Source of the DNA: an uncultured Oscillospiraceae bacterium
GTDB taxonomy: Bacteria > Bacillota > Clostridia > Oscillospirales > Oscillospiraceae
NCBI GenBank assembly: GCA_934675115.1
Contig: CAKUPH010000113.1
Span: 1 to 5,559, forward strand
Length of the DNA: 5,559 nucleotides
Direction: 5' to 3'
Below the pieces are notes generated by a model. That model saw only the letters and a program-made list of their open reading frames with translations. It searched no databases and was not told the DNA's origin. Positions 5,297 to 5,559 of this stretch are shown here, in pieces. A program made the position numbers and the translations under genes. Every line of letters begins with the position of its first letter. Position 1 is the stretch's first letter.

Positions 5297-5559
5297 ATGC
5301 GGAAAAAAGAGGTTTCCTCCTCAGAAGAAAGAATGAGGGAGAATACAGCCACGCTCTACTGCGCCGGACGGGACATCCCCTATCGGGAGCTGACGCTGGA
5401 GTTCGATGGCAAGGATCATATCTGGAAACTGCTGTCAGATGACTGCGAACAGGCAGAACAGCCCAACGAACGGATTCTTTTTTTCTCTCTGAACTGCTGC
5501 GCCGGCAGCCGGAGATCAGCGCCCCTGCCAAGGTGCTGTTGGAAAAGATCGACCCTGCC
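5297..5559 (+). CDS. Start of an unrecognised gene, cut by the window end, with an apparent frame change
   Basis: From the ATG at 5297, after GGAGAGG (5288-5294), the frame reads MRKKEVSSSEERMRENTATL and continues through YCAGRDIPYRELTLEFDGKD and HIWKLLSDDCEQAEQPNER to about 5476. After a T7C tract at 5478-5485 this frame becomes rich in Cys, Arg and Trp. The frame one base back reads SELLRRQPEISAPAKVLLEK from 5488 to the window end, which looks like real protein. Both frames stay open to the end. The break is explained equally by a two-base CT gain, a sequencing error, or -1 frameshifting on U UUU UUC. I do not recognise the family. The acidic, non-hydrophobic sequence suggests a cytoplasmic protein. 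An ATG at 5333 is an alternative start but lacks a good ribosome-binding site. Lower GC than the core genes hints at acquired DNA. Confidence 0.5.
   Translation, partial: MRKKEVSSSEERMRENTATLYCAGRDIPYRELTLEFDGKDHIWKLLSDDCEQAEQPNERILFFSLNCCAGSRRSAPLPRCCWKRSTL

Noticed and set aside
5301..5322. A weak minus-strand terminator-like stem (GAGG/CCTC followed by T6)
   Set aside because: The stem has only four firm base pairs and lies inside the likely coding start of the plus-strand gene, so chance is likely.
5133..5336. A 67-residue Arg-rich plus-strand frame
   Set aside because: No ribosome-binding site is evident. It crosses both hairpins, and its composition suggests the reverse reading of a structured region.
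1..5559. CRISPR array, tRNA or rRNA genes
   Set aside because: No regularly spaced repeats, tRNA cloverleaf signatures or rRNA motifs were seen on either strand.

Overview
The window looks like a piece of chromosome from a high-GC member of the Clostridia, most likely an Oscillospiraceae-type gut anaerobe (Flavonifractor/Oscillibacter-like). This is inferred from strong Shine-Dalgarno sites, GC-saturated codon use (49 of 60 bases in 3001-3060 are G or C) and the protein families present; no rRNA or other taxonomic marker is in the window.

Layout. Positions 1-62 hold the last 20 residues of a uvrA gene that begins upstream. After a 130-base hairpin-rich stretch, a second copy of the uvrA 3' end appears (about 192-271). 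It encodes the same C-terminus with one amino-acid change. A good -10 box (342-347) then precedes a run of four same-strand genes with short gaps: a small integral membrane protein of the Sm_multidrug_ex/COG2426 family (427-912), a histidine phosphatase of the phosphoglycerate-mutase-like family (922-1509), a small membrane-anchored protein of unknown function (1555-1875), and the RecD2-type DNA helicase (1904-4126). These could form one transcript. A separate extended -10 promoter (4155-4182) drives a TVP38/TMEM64 (VTT/DedA superfamily) membrane protein (4236-4916).

The last 640 bases differ in character. Composition drops (21 of 60 bases G or C in 5041-5100) and conserved genes stop. The region contains a probable terminator (5075-5103), two very small reading frames on the minus strand with near-perfect ribosome-binding sites, two back-to-back strong hairpins (5223-5289), and the start of a plus-strand gene (from 5297) that runs off the end and has an apparent frame change at a T7C tract. 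I read this as the edge of an accessory or mobile element, but no integrase, transposase or relaxase is visible to prove it.

Functionally, the window combines DNA repair (UvrA end, RecD2) with two unrelated small membrane proteins and a phosphatase. No pathway links them beyond co-orientation. The points most worth a second look are the duplicated uvrA tail with its hairpin-rich insert, and the divergent, hairpin-separated small genes with a possible frameshift site at the right end.
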